In this document: piece by piece, positions 50,413-59,190 of the stretch
Position numbering within the stretch: position 1 is the stretch's first letter
Layout: each line of letters opens with the position of its first letter
From: Pseudomonadota bacterium
Lineage (GTDB): Bacteria > Pseudomonadota > Gammaproteobacteria > Burkholderiales > Burkholderiaceae_C
Direction: 5' to 3'
DNA: 64,000 nt
Assembly (NCBI GenBank): GCA_022566735.1
Contig: JADFIG010000007.1
Location: 62,001-126,000, forward strand
Translations under genes and position numbers: made by a program
The notes under the pieces: generated by a model
What the model was told of the DNA's origin: nothing
Database searches by the model: none
What the model saw: the letters and a program-made list of their open reading frames with translations, nothing else

Positions 50413-51297
50413 GTGACCGATCGCATTTCCCCCGATGCCGCCGACGCGGCCCCCTTGTCCGAACGCCTGTTCGTGGCGCTGCAGCACGTCCTGCCCAAGC
50501 GGGCGCTGACCGAGTTGGCCGGCTGGGCCGCATCGGCCCGCGGTGGTGCCCTGACCACCGCCGTCATCCGCTGGTTCATCGCGCGCTATGGCGTCCACAT
50601 GGCCGAGGCCGACCCGCCCGATCCCGCCGCCTACGCCAGCTTCAACGCGTTCTTCACGCGGCCCCTGAAGGCCGGTGCGCGTCCGCTGGCGCAGGCCGAC
50701 TGGATCTCGCCTGTGGACGGGGCCATCAGTCAGTTCGGCCGCATCGAGCGCGACCAGGTCTTCCAGGCCAAGGGCCACAGCTATTCCACCACCGCGCTGG
50801 TGGGCGGTGACAGCGCCCTGGCCGCGCAGTTCGACCATGGCCACTTCGCCACGCTCTACCTCAGCCCCAAGGACTACCACCGCATCCACATGCCCTGCGA
50901 TGGCCGCCTGCTGCGCATGGTCCATGTGCCGGGCGAGCTGTTCTCGGTGAACCCGGCCACGGCGCGCGGCGTGCCCGGGCTGTTCGCGCGCAACGAGCGG
51001 GTCGTGTGCCTGTTCGAGACGCCGCACGGCCCCATGGTGCTGACCCTGGTGGGCGCGACCATCGTGGGCAGCATGGCCACGGTCTGGCACGGCCAGGTCA
51101 ACCCGCCGCGTCCGGGCGGGGTGCGCGAGTGGCGTTACGACGACCCGCAGATCGTCCTGCGCCAAGGCGAAGAAATGGGCCGGTTTTTGCTCGGTTCTAC
51201 GGTCGTCATGCTGTGGCCTGCCGGCCCCATGATCTGGTCTGAAGCGTGGTGCGCTGGTCGTGGCATCCGCATGGGTGAGTTCATGGCCAGTCGCTGA
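50413..51297 (+). CDS. psd: Phosphatidylserine decarboxylase, E. coli type
   Basis: A 294-residue classical proenzyme. LQHVLPKRALTELAGW aligns with the start of E. coli Psd, FNAFFTRPLK and SPVDGAISQFG are conserved, and the self-cleavage site LLGST contains Ser262, which becomes the pyruvoyl prosthetic group. GTG 50413 is preferred because GGAAGG lies just upstream and the alignment to E. coli starts shortly after; ATG 50356 would add 19 residues. It is the second Psd in this window, of a different subclass from 17859-18506. No pssA is beside it. Confidence 0.92.
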   Translation: MTDRISPDAADAAPLSERLFVALQHVLPKRALTELAGWAASARGGALTTAVIRWFIARYGVHMAEADPPDPAAYASFNAFFTRPLKAGARPLAQADWISPVDGAISQFGRIERDQVFQAKGHSYSTTALVGGDSALAAQFDHGHFATLYLSPKDYHRIHMPCDGRLLRMVHVPGELFSVNPATARGVPGLFARNERVVCLFETPHGPMVLTLVGATIVGSMATVWHGQVNPPRPGGVREWRYDDPQIVLRQGEEMGRFLLGSTVVMLWPAGPMIWSEAWCAGRGIRMGEFMASR

Positions 51298-51365
51298 ATG
51301 GCGTCGGACGGGGCTCTCGACCCGATGTCTCGTCCAGACATCATCAAAGCGGGGATGACGCCATC

Positions 51366-52325
51366 ATGGTGGAACACAAGGATGCGTGGGGGCGCTCGGC
51401 CCTCATGGCGGCGCTCGTCGCGCTGCTGGTGGGATCGATCGGTGCTGCGGCCTGGTGGACCAGCGATGCGCTGCTGATGTCGCGCTCGGTGAACGAGGGG
51501 CGCGTCGTGGCCGACATGGCCGAAACGGTGGGGCGCTGGGCATCGCAGTACGGCGGGGTGCATGCCCGCACGCAAGGGGCGTCAGCGGCCTTGCCCGGGG
51601 CCTTCCTGACGCGGGCGGTCTACGCAGGCAGCGATGAGGATGCGGCCTTGCTGCAAGGCGCGCGCACCGGCACGGGGCTGGGCGCAGGCTCGGGCATGGA
51701 ATCGCGCCAGGAGGAGCGCCATGCCATGGCGCGCGTGGAGTCCTACTACTGGAAGAACCCGGCGCTGGTGCAGCGCGAGGTGGCCGATGTGTTGCTGGCC
51801 TCGGGCAGCCGTGCCCAGTACCGCTTGACGGCGCGCTCGGTGCTCAACCGGGGCAACGCACCCAACGGCTTCGAGATCGAGGCGCTGGACGCCCTGCAGG
51901 CGGCTTTCCAGCGGCAAGGTGCATCGGCCAGCCCCGCGGTGGCCGCGGTGCTGCGTCCGCTCGGCAGCCCGCCGTCGCCGGCCCAGGGCAAGGAGTACTG
52001 GAAGGTCGAGGGCGGGCACCTGCTGTATGCGCGTGCCGTGATGGCCCAGGCCAGTTGCCTGCGTTGCCACGACTCCCCGCAGAAGGCCCCGGAGTTCCTG
52101 CGCACCAACCAGCAGTTCAATGGTGGCGGTGGCTTTGGCTACCAGGTGGGGCAGCCCGTGGGCCTCATCAGCGTGAAGTTGCCCGTGGCCACCAGTGCCA
52201 GCCTCCTGCGTGACGGCGTGCCGCGGCCGGCCTGGTTGGCCCTGGCCGTGGCCGTGCTGGCCGGCGTGGGCATCGTCTGGCTGGGCGTGTCGCGTGGCGC
52301 TCAGGCGGTGCGCCGGGTGGCCTGA
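51366..52325 (+). CDS. DUF3365 (Tll0287-like) c-type heme sensor domain protein
   Basis: A 319-residue membrane protein: a membrane helix at about 12-32, a large periplasmic domain, and a second helix at about 288-308. The heme-attachment motif CLRCH (231-235) and the flanking YARAVMAQAS and GYQVGQPVGLISV match DUF3365/Tll0287-like heme sensors. These domains usually precede HAMP plus kinase, cyclase or chemotaxis modules. Here the protein stops 11 residues after the second helix with no output domain. The stop overlaps the convergent pseudouridine synthase gene by 25 nt. Its function is unknown. Confidence 0.85.
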   Translation: MVEHKDAWGRSALMAALVALLVGSIGAAAWWTSDALLMSRSVNEGRVVADMAETVGRWASQYGGVHARTQGASAALPGAFLTRAVYAGSDEDAALLQGARTGTGLGAGSGMESRQEERHAMARVESYYWKNPALVQREVADVLLASGSRAQYRLTARSVLNRGNAPNGFEIEALDALQAAFQRQGASASPAVAAVLRPLGSPPSPAQGKEYWKVEGGHLLYARAVMAQASCLRCHDSPQKAPEFLRTNQQFNGGGGFGYQVGQPVGLISVKLPVATSASLLRDGVPRPAWLALAVAVLAGVGIVWLGVSRGAQAVRRVA

Positions 52326-53251
52326 GCCAGCCAGTGGCCGAGGTCCAGCCGGCGCGGGCTGTCGAAGCAGCGCAGCTGCCCCGTGACGGGGTCGGTGAAG
52401 CGCAATGACCTGGCCAGCAGCTGCAAGGGGCGGCTGAAGTCCGGGGGCGCGTCCGCGGGTGGCGCGGGCAGCAGTTCCGGGTAGATGCGGTCGCCTGCGA
52501 TGGGCAGTCCCAGCGCGCAGAGGTGGGCGCGCAACTGGTGCTTCTGGCCGGTGCGCGGCGTCAGGCGGTAGCGTGCCCAGGCGCCCATCACCTCGATGGG
52601 CTCGATGAGGGTGTCCGCATTGGGCTCCCCTTCGGCTTCCTCCATGGCCATGAAATGCGCGCTTTCCTGCAGCCGGCTCAGGCGCTGCTGCGGCCAGTTC
52701 AGGTCGTCCCGCCAAGGCGCGATGGCCTCGTAGGTCTTGTGCACCAGGGCGTCGCGCAGCAAGGACTGGTAGGCGTCGCGCGTGTGCGGCTGCACCGTGA
52801 AGGCGACCAGGCCCGCGGTTTCCAGGTCGATGCGGTGCATGGGCACCAGGGTGTCGATGCCGGTGCGGCGTTTGAGCCTCACCAGCAGCGTTTCCTGCAC
52901 ATAGCGGCCCTTGGGTGTGACCGGCAGGAAATGCGGCTTGTCGGCGACCACCAGGAACTCGTCCTGGAAGACGATGGTTTCCTCGAAGGGAATGCGGTGC
53001 TCGAAGGGCAGGCTGCGCCAGTAGTGCAGCCGTGTCTGCGCGCGGAACGGGGCTTGCGGCGGCAGGGGCTGTCCCCGCGCGTCGAGGACCTCGCCGCGCG
53101 CCATGCGCTGAGCCCAGTCCTCACGCGCGACCGCGGGGATGCGCTCGGCCAGGAAGTCCAGCACCGTCGCCCAGGGCCCGCTGGGCGTGGCCACCGTGCT
53201 GGCGCTCACGCCGTCGCGCGTGGGCAGGGGGATGCGTGCTGGGCGGGACAT
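52301..53251 (-). CDS. RluA-family RNA pseudouridine synthase
   Basis: A 316-residue enzyme converting uridine to pseudouridine in RNA. The catalytic aspartate lies in the family motif MHRIDLETAGLV; KTYEAI, YRLTPRTGQKHQLRAHL and GLPIAGDRIYP are also conserved. An N-terminal segment (about 25-90) replaces the S4 domain of RluC/RluD, as in RluA/TruC-type proteins, so its RNA target (tRNA or rRNA) cannot be named. ATG 53251 begins MSRPARIP. The efp terminator lies just upstream. Confidence 0.9.
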   Translation of the reverse strand: MSRPARIPLPTRDGVSASTVATPSGPWATVLDFLAERIPAVAREDWAQRMARGEVLDARGQPLPPQAPFRAQTRLHYWRSLPFEHRIPFEETIVFQDEFLVVADKPHFLPVTPKGRYVQETLLVRLKRRTGIDTLVPMHRIDLETAGLVAFTVQPHTRDAYQSLLRDALVHKTYEAIAPWRDDLNWPQQRLSRLQESAHFMAMEEAEGEPNADTLIEPIEVMGAWARYRLTPRTGQKHQLRAHLCALGLPIAGDRIYPELLPAPPADAPPDFSRPLQLLARSLRFTDPVTGQLRCFDSPRRLDLGHWLAQATRRTA

Positions 53252-53254
53252 GGC

Positions 53255-53280
53255 GAAAAAAAGGACACCCGCGGGTGTCC
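53255..53280 (-). terminator. Terminator of efp
   Basis: GGACACCC (53263-53270) and GGGTGTCC (53273-53280) form a hairpin that on the minus strand runs into seven T residues (complement of 53262-53256). It overlaps the start region of the pseudouridine synthase, whose ribosome-site region is at its foot. Confidence 0.88.
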
Positions 53281-53302
53281 TCCTGGGCGGTGATCCGTGG
53301 GA

Positions 53303-53857
53303 TCAGACGCGCTTCTTGTACTCGTGGGTGCGGGTGTCGATTTCGATCTTGTCGCCCGATTCGACGAACAGGGGCACGGCGATTTCGAAGCCGGTGCCGA
53401 CGATGCGGGCGGGCTTCATCACCTTGCCGGAGGTGTCGCCCTTGACGGCGGGTTCGGTCTCGATTTCACGCACGACGGAGGTCGGCAGTTCCACCGAGAT
53501 GGCGCGGCCGTCGTAGAACACCACTTCGACGGGCATGGCGTCTTGCAGGTAGCTGATGGCGTCGCCCATGTTCTCGGCCTCGACCTCGAACTGGTTGTAC
53601 TCGGCGTCCATGAAGGCGTACATCGGGTCGGCGAAGTAGGAGTAGGTGCAGTCCTTCTTTTCCAGCACGATCTGGTCCATCTTGTCGTCGGCCTTGAAGA
53701 CCACTTCGGCGCCAGCACCGTTGAGCAGGTTCTTCATCTTCATGCGGACGGTGGCAGCGCCACGGCCACCGCGGCTGTATTCGGTCTTGAGGACGACCAT
53801 CGGGTCCTTGCCCTGCATGATCACGTTGCCAGCGCGGATTTCTTGTGCGAGTTTCAT
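53303..53857 (-). CDS. efp: Translation elongation factor P, arginine type
   Basis: A 184-residue three-domain EF-P that relieves ribosome stalling at polyproline. The modified loop reads [12 protein letters not shown] with Arg at position 32 instead of Lys. Arg32 EF-Ps are activated by EarP-mediated rhamnosylation, not by EpmA/EpmB lysylation. The earP gene lies 120 nt upstream on the same strand, confirming the type. The C-terminal domain ends [15 protein letters not shown]. It ends at a strong terminator. Confidence 0.98.
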   Translation of the reverse strand: MKLAQEIRAGNVIMQGKDPMVVLKTEYSRGGRGAATVRMKMKNLLNGAGAEVVFKADDKMDQIVLEKKDCTYSYFADPMYAFMDAEYNQFEVEAENMGDAISYLQDAMPVEVVFYDGRAISVELPTSVVREIETEPAVKGDTSGKVMKPARIVGTGFEIAVPLFVESGDKIEIDTRTHEYKKRV

Positions 53858-53977
53858 GTTGGATTCCCGATGAGGGGGAGGGTGGATCTGGGCCCCTCGG
53901 GGTCGGTGGGGCTGTCGATGCTGGAAGTGGGGTGCTTGCCGTCCAAATCAAGGACGCACGAAGCAAAGCCTCGCATT

Positions 53978-55165
53978 TTACCCCGAGCCGGCGACAAAAT
54001 GAGTCAATTGTGTGACCAGGTCGGGCTGGGCCAGCAGGCGGGCGCGGGCCGCGCGGCTGGCGCAGGCCCAGGCGCCGTCTTCATCCCGCCAGTCGGGCAA
54101 CGAGGGGGCGTCGCCTGCGGGGCCGGCGCCCGCGGGCGCTCCCGGTGCCTGGCCCGGGCCCAGGCGGTTGAAGTGCCGCCACGCCGCCTCGACCTGGGCG
54201 CGCAGCGCGGCGGGCCAGTCGGCCATCCAGCGGTCCATGAAGGCGCCGAGCTTGTCGGCATGCACGCCGTCGTCTTGCGGGTAGATGTGCCAGAGGTGCG
54301 GGCGGCCCGCCCACAGCGCGCGCACGGCGGAATCCTCCCCGCGCACGATGTTGAGGTGGCAGCTCCACAGCAGCGGGTCGAACTCGGCCTGGGGCAGGGC
54401 GGGCAGGAGGTGGAGCTGGAAGTGCGGAGCGCCCCGGTGGCGGCCCTGTGCCACCCAGGCCTGGGCCAACTGCGTGGCGTGGCCGGGCGTCAGCAGCACG
54501 CGGGTGACGCTGACGGCCTGGACGGCATCCTGGACGGCATCGTGGGCGAGGGCCTCGGCCTGCAAGGCGTCCAGCCACTCGGCCAGGGGCGCGCCGCCAT
54601 AGCAGAACACCGACACCAGCCTGTCAGACGCGGCCGCGGGCACGCCCAGCCCGTGCAGCCAGGGCAGGCGCCGCCGGGCCAGGAAGTCGGCCTGGCGGGC
54701 CATGAGCCCCGGTTCGCGCAGCAGGCCGCCGGTGGCCGGTGTGAAGCCCGGGTAGAAAAAGCGCTTGTGCAGGCCGGCGCCGGGGCCGCTGAAGACGGGC
54801 GAGCTCAGGCCGTGGCTGCGCTCGACGTAATCTTCCGCGCTCAGGTACTCCAGGTTGACCCAGGCGGGAGGGCAGGGGCGCCGCATGCGGGCCAGGAAGG
54901 CCGCGGGGATCTCGCAGCCGAAGGCCTCGATGACGACATCGCCGGGGGTGAGGGGCACTGCGCTCAGCTCCGCCTCGTGCCAGGGGTGCACCTCGACGCC
55001 TGGCGCGCCCGTTGCGGCTTCGGGCGCCATCCAGGCCAGCGCCGAGGCGTCGTCCACCCACAGCCGCGCCGTGTGCCCGCGCGCGCCCAGGTCGGCACAC
55101 AGCCGCCAGCACACGCCGATGTCGCCGAAGTTGTCGATGACCCGACAGAACACGTCCCAAAGCAT
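53978..55165 (-). CDS. earP: EF-P arginine rhamnosyltransferase EarP
   Basis: A 395-residue GT-B glycosyltransferase (formerly DUF2331) that transfers rhamnose from dTDP-rhamnose to Arg32 of EF-P. The N-terminal motif [16 protein letters not shown] contains the two catalytic-region aspartates (Asp11, Asp15), and the nucleotide-sugar region shows [26 protein letters not shown]. Inserts rich in Ala/Gly/Pro (about residues 345-365) and a C-terminal extension are lineage-specific. ATG 55165 starts MLWDVFC. It diverges from uvrC by 60 nt and precedes efp, its only known substrate. Confidence 0.96.
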   Translation of the reverse strand: MLWDVFCRVIDNFGDIGVCWRLCADLGARGHTARLWVDDASALAWMAPEAATGAPGVEVHPWHEAELSAVPLTPGDVVIEAFGCEIPAAFLARMRRPCPPAWVNLEYLSAEDYVERSHGLSSPVFSGPGAGLHKRFFYPGFTPATGGLLREPGLMARQADFLARRRLPWLHGLGVPAAASDRLVSVFCYGGAPLAEWLDALQAEALAHDAVQDAVQAVSVTRVLLTPGHATQLAQAWVAQGRHRGAPHFQLHLLPALPQAEFDPLLWSCHLNIVRGEDSAVRALWAGRPHLWHIYPQDDGVHADKLGAFMDRWMADWPAALRAQVEAAWRHFNRLGPGQAPGAPAGAGPAGDAPSLPDWRDEDGAWACASRAARARLLAQPDLVTQLTHFVAGSG

Positions 55166-55225
55166 GGCGCGGATTATGGCAAGCCCCGCCGGCGTGGCGC
55201 GTGCGTGTGTCGGACAATCCGGGGC

Positions 55226-57388
55226 ATGAGCGATACCCCCGACGAGGGCGTGGCCGCCGCCCCGTCCCCCACTGTCCCCACTTCCCCTGCGCCCTCCGCA
55301 TCTCCCGAAGCGCGCGAGCAGATCTGGCAGCGCCTGCTGGCCGAGGTCAGCCGCCTGCCTGCGCTGCCCGGCGTCTACCGCTATTTCGATGCGCAAGGCG
55401 CCGTGCTCTACGTCGGCAAGGCCCGCGACCTCAAGCGCCGCGTCTCCAGCTATTTCCACAAGAACCACGGCGGCACCCGCATCGGGCACATGGTCTCGCG
55501 CATCGTGCGCATGGAAACCACCGTCGTGCGCAGCGAGGCCGAGGCCCTGCTGCTGGAAAACAACCTCATCAAGACGCTCAATCCGCGCTTCAACATCCTC
55601 TTTCGCGACGACAAGAGCTACCCCTACCTGAAGCTCTCGTCGCAGGACTTCCCGCGGATGTCCTACTACCGCGGCGCGGTGGACCGCAAGCACCGCTACT
55701 ACGGGCCCTACCCGAATGCCTGGGCCGTGAAGGAAACCATCCAGCTCATGCAGAAGGTCTTCCAGCTGCGCACCTGCGAGGACGCCGTCTACAACCACCG
55801 CACGCGCCCCTGCCTGCTCTACCAGATCAAGCGCTGCAGCGGCCCCTGCGTGGGCATGGTCAGCCGCGACGATTACCGCGCCGCCGTGGGCCAGGCCGAG
55901 CGCTTCCTGCTGGGCGAGCCGGAGGGCGTGCTGGCCGACCTGCAGACCCGCATGATGGACCACGCCGAGCGCCTGGAGTACGAGCAGGCCGCCGAGATCC
56001 GCAACCAGATCAGCGCCTTGTCCAGCGTGCTGCACCGCCAGTCGGTGGACACGGTGATGGACAAGGACGTGGACGTGCTGGCCGTCAAGGTCCATGGCGG
56101 GCGTGCCTGCGTCAACCTCGCCATGGTGCGCGGGGGCCGGCACCTGGGCGACCGCGCGCACTTCCCCGTGCACGTGCAGGACCACGTGGCGCTGGCATCG
56201 CGCGAGTTGCCTGCGGACGACGCGGCCGGCGTGGCCGCTGCAGTCGGGGCTGACGCCACGGCGGAGGTCTCCGCCGAAGACTGGACGCAATCCACCGAGG
56301 TCGCCGTGCTGGAGGCTTTCCTGGCGCAGCACTACATCGGCGGGGCGGTGCCCGGGCTGCTCATCCTCAGCCACCCGGTCGACCCGGCGCTCATCGAGGC
56401 CCTGAGCGAGCAGGCCGGCCGCAAGGTCACGGTGGTGCTGCAGCCGCGCGAGGAGCGCCGCGTCTGGCTGGAGATGGCGGTCAAGGGTGCCGAGCTGTCC
56501 CTGGCCCGCCTGCTCAGCGAGGAGGGCTCCCAGCAGGCCCGCACCCGCGCCCTGGTCGAAGCCCTGGACCTCGACCTGAACCTGGAGCTCGACCTCGATG
56601 CCCGCGAGGCCGGCCTGGAACCGGGCCAGGATGCCGATGCGGGCATCGCGCCGAACGAGGCCCCCGTGGCCGCACCTTCCCGCCACGACCCGCTGGCCGG
56701 GCTGCGCATCGAGTGCTTCGACATCAGCCACACCGCGGGCGAGGCCACCCAGGCCTCCTGCGTCGTCTACGAGGGCCACAAGATGCAGCCCGCCCAGTAC
56801 CGCCGCTACAACGTCACCGGCATCACCGGCGGTGACGACTACGCGGCCATGAAGCAGACGCTGGAGCGCCGCTACCGCGACGTCGCGCCAGGGGCTGCTC
56901 GCGGCGAGGGTGGCGTTGGCGGCAAGGCCAGCAAGGCCGCCCGCGTGCCCGACATCGTCCTCATCGACGGCGGCAAGGGCCAGGTCGCCATGGCCCGGGA
57001 AGTCTTCACGCAACTGGGCCTGCCGCTGTCCATCATCGTCGGCGTGGAGAAGGGCGAGGGGCGTAAAGTCGGGCTGGAGGAACTGGTGTTCGCCGACGGG
57101 CGCCCCAAGTTGCAGCTCGCGCCCAGTTCGGCCGCGCTGATGCTGGTGGCGCAGATCCGCGACGAGGCCCACCGCTTTGCCATCACGGGCATGCGGGCCA
57201 AGCGCGCCAGCGTGCGCACCACCAGCAGCCTGGAAGACATCCCCGGCGTCGGACCCAAGCGCCGCGCCCGCCTGCTGCAGCGTTTTGGCGGGGTGCGCGG
57301 GGTGAGCGACGCCAGCGTCGACGACCTGGCCAGCGTCGACGGCATCTCGCGCGAGCTGGCCGAGGAGATCTACCGTGCCTTGCGATGA
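55226..57388 (+). CDS. uvrC: UvrABC excinuclease subunit C
   Basis: A 720-residue nuclease for nucleotide excision repair. The GIY-YIG domain ([26 protein letters not shown]) makes the 3' incision; [13 protein letters not shown], a UVR motif (about 240-275) and the RNase H-like domain ([34 protein letters not shown]) make the 5' incision; two helix-hairpin-helix motifs end the protein ([22 protein letters not shown]). It is about 100 residues longer than E. coli UvrC because of a Pro/Ala-rich N-terminus and two low-complexity inserts (about 450-490 and 553-568). ATG 55226 starts MSDTPDEG. Confidence 0.96.
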   Translation: MSDTPDEGVAAAPSPTVPTSPAPSASPEAREQIWQRLLAEVSRLPALPGVYRYFDAQGAVLYVGKARDLKRRVSSYFHKNHGGTRIGHMVSRIVRMETTVVRSEAEALLLENNLIKTLNPRFNILFRDDKSYPYLKLSSQDFPRMSYYRGAVDRKHRYYGPYPNAWAVKETIQLMQKVFQLRTCEDAVYNHRTRPCLLYQIKRCSGPCVGMVSRDDYRAAVGQAERFLLGEPEGVLADLQTRMMDHAERLEYEQAAEIRNQISALSSVLHRQSVDTVMDKDVDVLAVKVHGGRACVNLAMVRGGRHLGDRAHFPVHVQDHVALASRELPADDAAGVAAAVGADATAEVSAEDWTQSTEVAVLEAFLAQHYIGGAVPGLLILSHPVDPALIEALSEQAGRKVTVVLQPREERRVWLEMAVKGAELSLARLLSEEGSQQARTRALVEALDLDLNLELDLDAREAGLEPGQDADAGIAPNEAPVAAPSRHDPLAGLRIECFDISHTAGEATQASCVVYEGHKMQPAQYRRYNVTGITGGDDYAAMKQTLERRYRDVAPGAARGEGGVGGKASKAARVPDIVLIDGGKGQVAMAREVFTQLGLPLSIIVGVEKGEGRKVGLEELVFADGRPKLQLAPSSAALMLVAQIRDEAHRFAITGMRAKRASVRTTSSLEDIPGVGPKRRARLLQRFGGVRGVSDASVDDLASVDGISRELAEEIYRALR

Positions 57389-57926
57389 CACCCGGCGCAC
57401 GCCCTGGCGCCTCACCCGCCATCACCTGGCTCTCGGGGCGATCCTGAGCCTGGTGGCCTGCCAGACCCCGCCGCCCAGCCCGCCCGCCACCGCCCCGGCG
57501 GACGGCCGCAGCGAGGCCCCGCGCAGCACGCCCGCCCCGGCGGCACGTGGCGCCCAGGCCGGCGGCAAAGAGGTCCACCTCCCGGCACCGCTGTCGCCGC
57601 GCAGCTGGGCCGAAGCCCGCCAGCAGGCCGCGCGCCGCCTGGTGGCTGCCAACCCCGAGGCCACCTACATGGACAAGCCGCCCGCGTTGCTGCTGGCCAT
57701 CCCCGTGATGACGGTGGAGCTCAACGGCGACGGCTCCGTGCGCCAGATCAGCGTCATGCGCTACCCCAGCCAGGCGCGCGACACCGTCAAGCTCGCCATG
57801 GCCGCCATCCACCGCGCGGCCCCGTATGGCGATGTGTCGCGCCTGCCCAAACCCTGGCGCTTCAACGAGACCTTCCTGTTCAAGGACGACCGCAAATTCA
57901 AGCCCATGACGCTGGACCAGCCCTGA
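57375..57926 (+). CDS. Lipoprotein with TonB C-terminal-like domain
   Basis: A 183-residue predicted lipoprotein. The signal peptide ends LSLVAC (Cys29); a Pro/Ala-rich linker to about residue 70 follows. The C-terminal 90 residues resemble a TonB_C fold: [21 protein letters not shown], then [10 protein letters not shown] and [10 protein letters not shown]. It has no membrane anchor or energising helix, so it is not a standard TonB. GTG 57375 with GAGGAG upstream is the start; it overlaps uvrC by 14 nt. Its role is unknown. Confidence 0.75.
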   Translation: MPCDDTRRTPWRLTRHHLALGAILSLVACQTPPPSPPATAPADGRSEAPRSTPAPAARGAQAGGKEVHLPAPLSPRSWAEARQQAARRLVAANPEATYMDKPPALLLAIPVMTVELNGDGSVRQISVMRYPSQARDTVKLAMAAIHRAAPYGDVSRLPKPWRFNETFLFKDDRKFKPMTLDQP

Positions 57927-57965
57927 GCGCGAAGCGGCTGCCGCATTGCGGGGCACAATGGCGAC

Positions 57966-58532
57966 ATGTTTCTGAATTTGCCCACCATGCTCACCTGGGC
58001 GCGGATCGTGTCGATTCCGCTGATCGTGGGCTTGTTTTACCTGCCTTGGCCCATCGTCCAGATCAACCTGGTGGCCAGCGTCCTGTTCATCGTGATGGCG
58101 ATCACCGACTGGGCCGATGGCTGGCTGGCGCGCCGCCTCAACCAGACCTCGGCCTTCGGCGCCTTCCTCGACCCGGTGGCCGACAAGTTCCTGGTGTGCG
58201 CCTCCCTGCTCATCCTGCTGCAGCAGCACCGCGTCAACGCCCTGATCGCCCTGATCATCATCGGCCGGGAGATCGCCATCTCGGCCCTGCGCGAGTGGAT
58301 GGCCCAGATCGGCGCCTCGCGCAGCGTCGCCGTGCACATGCTGGGCAAGCTGAAAACCGCTTCGCAGATGGCCGCCATCGTCCTGCTGCTCTACGACGGC
58401 GAGCTGTTCGGCCTGATCCACACCCGCGTGGCCGGCACCTGGCTGATCTATGTGGCCGCGGCCCTGACCATCTGGTCGATGGTCTATTACCTGCAGAAAG
58501 CCCTGCCGGCCATCCGCGCCAAGGTGCGCTGA
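57966..58532 (+). CDS. pgsA: CDP-diacylglycerol-glycerol-3-phosphate 3-phosphatidyltransferase
   Basis: A 188-residue membrane enzyme that commits CDP-diacylglycerol to phosphatidylglycerol. The CDP-alcohol phosphotransferase motif is DGWLARRLNQTSAFGAFLDPVAD with all catalytic aspartates. The N-terminus FLNLPTMLTWARIVSIPLIV and four to five helices are typical. The uvrC-pgsA pairing is conserved in proteobacteria; here the TonB-C-like lipoprotein gene is inserted between them. Confidence 0.96.
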   Translation: MFLNLPTMLTWARIVSIPLIVGLFYLPWPIVQINLVASVLFIVMAITDWADGWLARRLNQTSAFGAFLDPVADKFLVCASLLILLQQHRVNALIALIIIGREIAISALREWMAQIGASRSVAVHMLGKLKTASQMAAIVLLLYDGELFGLIHTRVAGTWLIYVAAALTIWSMVYYLQKALPAIRAKVR

Positions 58533-58663
58533 ACCGGGGGAAACCAAGGGCGTTGGATGGGCGCTGTCAAGCGAACAAGTCCGCGCTCCCGGCCGCTGCG
58601 CCACCCTGACGCCGCCGCATAGAATCGTCCGGCACCGACACACATTTTCTCGCAGGGGGTTTT

Positions 58664-58936
58664 GTGAACAAGTCCGAGATGATCGAGCACATCGCCCAGC
58701 AGGCCGACCTCTCCAAGGCCGCTGCCGGCCGGGCGCTGGAGGCCTTCTTCGAGGGGGTGCAGACCTCCCTGCGCAAAGGGCATGCCGTCACCCTGGTGGG
58801 CTTCGGCACCTTCGCCGTCACCACCCGCCCGGCGCGCACCGGACGCAACCCCCGCACCGGCGAGGCCGTCCAGATCAAGAAGTCCAAGGTGGCCAAGTTC
58901 CGCGCCGGCAAGTCGCTGCGCGACAACCTGGGCTGA
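58664..58936 (+). CDS. hupB: HU-type DNA-binding protein
   Basis: A 90-residue histone-like protein forming dimers that bend DNA. The start MNKSEMIEHIAQQADLSKA, the beta-arm region VTLVGFGTFAVTTRPARTGRNPRTGE with the intercalating proline (RNP) and the end AGKSLRDNL are diagnostic. GTG 58664 is the start, preceded by AGGGGG. A TAGAAT (58620-58625) is a possible -10. tRNA-Val and ppiD follow, the standard betaproteobacterial order. Confidence 0.95.
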   Translation: MNKSEMIEHIAQQADLSKAAAGRALEAFFEGVQTSLRKGHAVTLVGFGTFAVTTRPARTGRNPRTGEAVQIKKSKVAKFRAGKSLRDNLG

Positions 58937-58973
58937 TGTCACGATCGATGCAGTAAGATAGCCGCCGATCATC

Positions 58974-59049
58974 GGGTGCTTAGCTCAGTTGGTAGAGCGG
59001 CGCCCTTACAAGGCGTAGGTCGGGGGTTCGAGCCCCTCAGCACCCACCA
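58974..59049 (+). tRNA. tRNA-Val (anticodon UAC)
   Basis: A 76-nt tRNA with encoded CCA. The acceptor GGGTGCT pairs with AGCACCC, the anticodon loop is CTTACAA and the T-loop is GGTTCGAGCC. It lies 37 nt after hupB and may be co-transcribed with it. Confidence 0.96.
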
Positions 59050-59090
59050 AGCCCGATGGTGATCTGACGGTGAAGCCCGCACCCTGAACC

Positions 59091-59116
59091 AAGGCGAACT
59101 CCGGTTCGCCTTTGTC
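59091..59116 (+). terminator. Terminator after tRNA-Val
   Basis: AAGGCGAAC and GTTCGCCTT with a TCCG loop (59091-59112), then TTGTCC. The T-run is short. Confidence 0.7.
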
Positions 59117-59190
59117 CTGTCTGGGCCTTTGCAGTCGGTGACCGCCGCCCGTCCTGGGTTCCTGACCGGCATCCATGCCCGCCTTCAGAC

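Noticed and set aside
53297..57388. A 1363-codon plus-strand frame suggesting a long fusion before uvrC
   Set aside because: The first 643 codons are antisense to efp and earP and lack motifs; UvrC begins at ATG 55226.
53978..57415. A 1145-codon minus-strand open frame running from earP across all of uvrC
   Set aside because: Only the earP part (to 55165) has family motifs. The rest is antisense to uvrC in the frame that stays open because of high GC at third positions.
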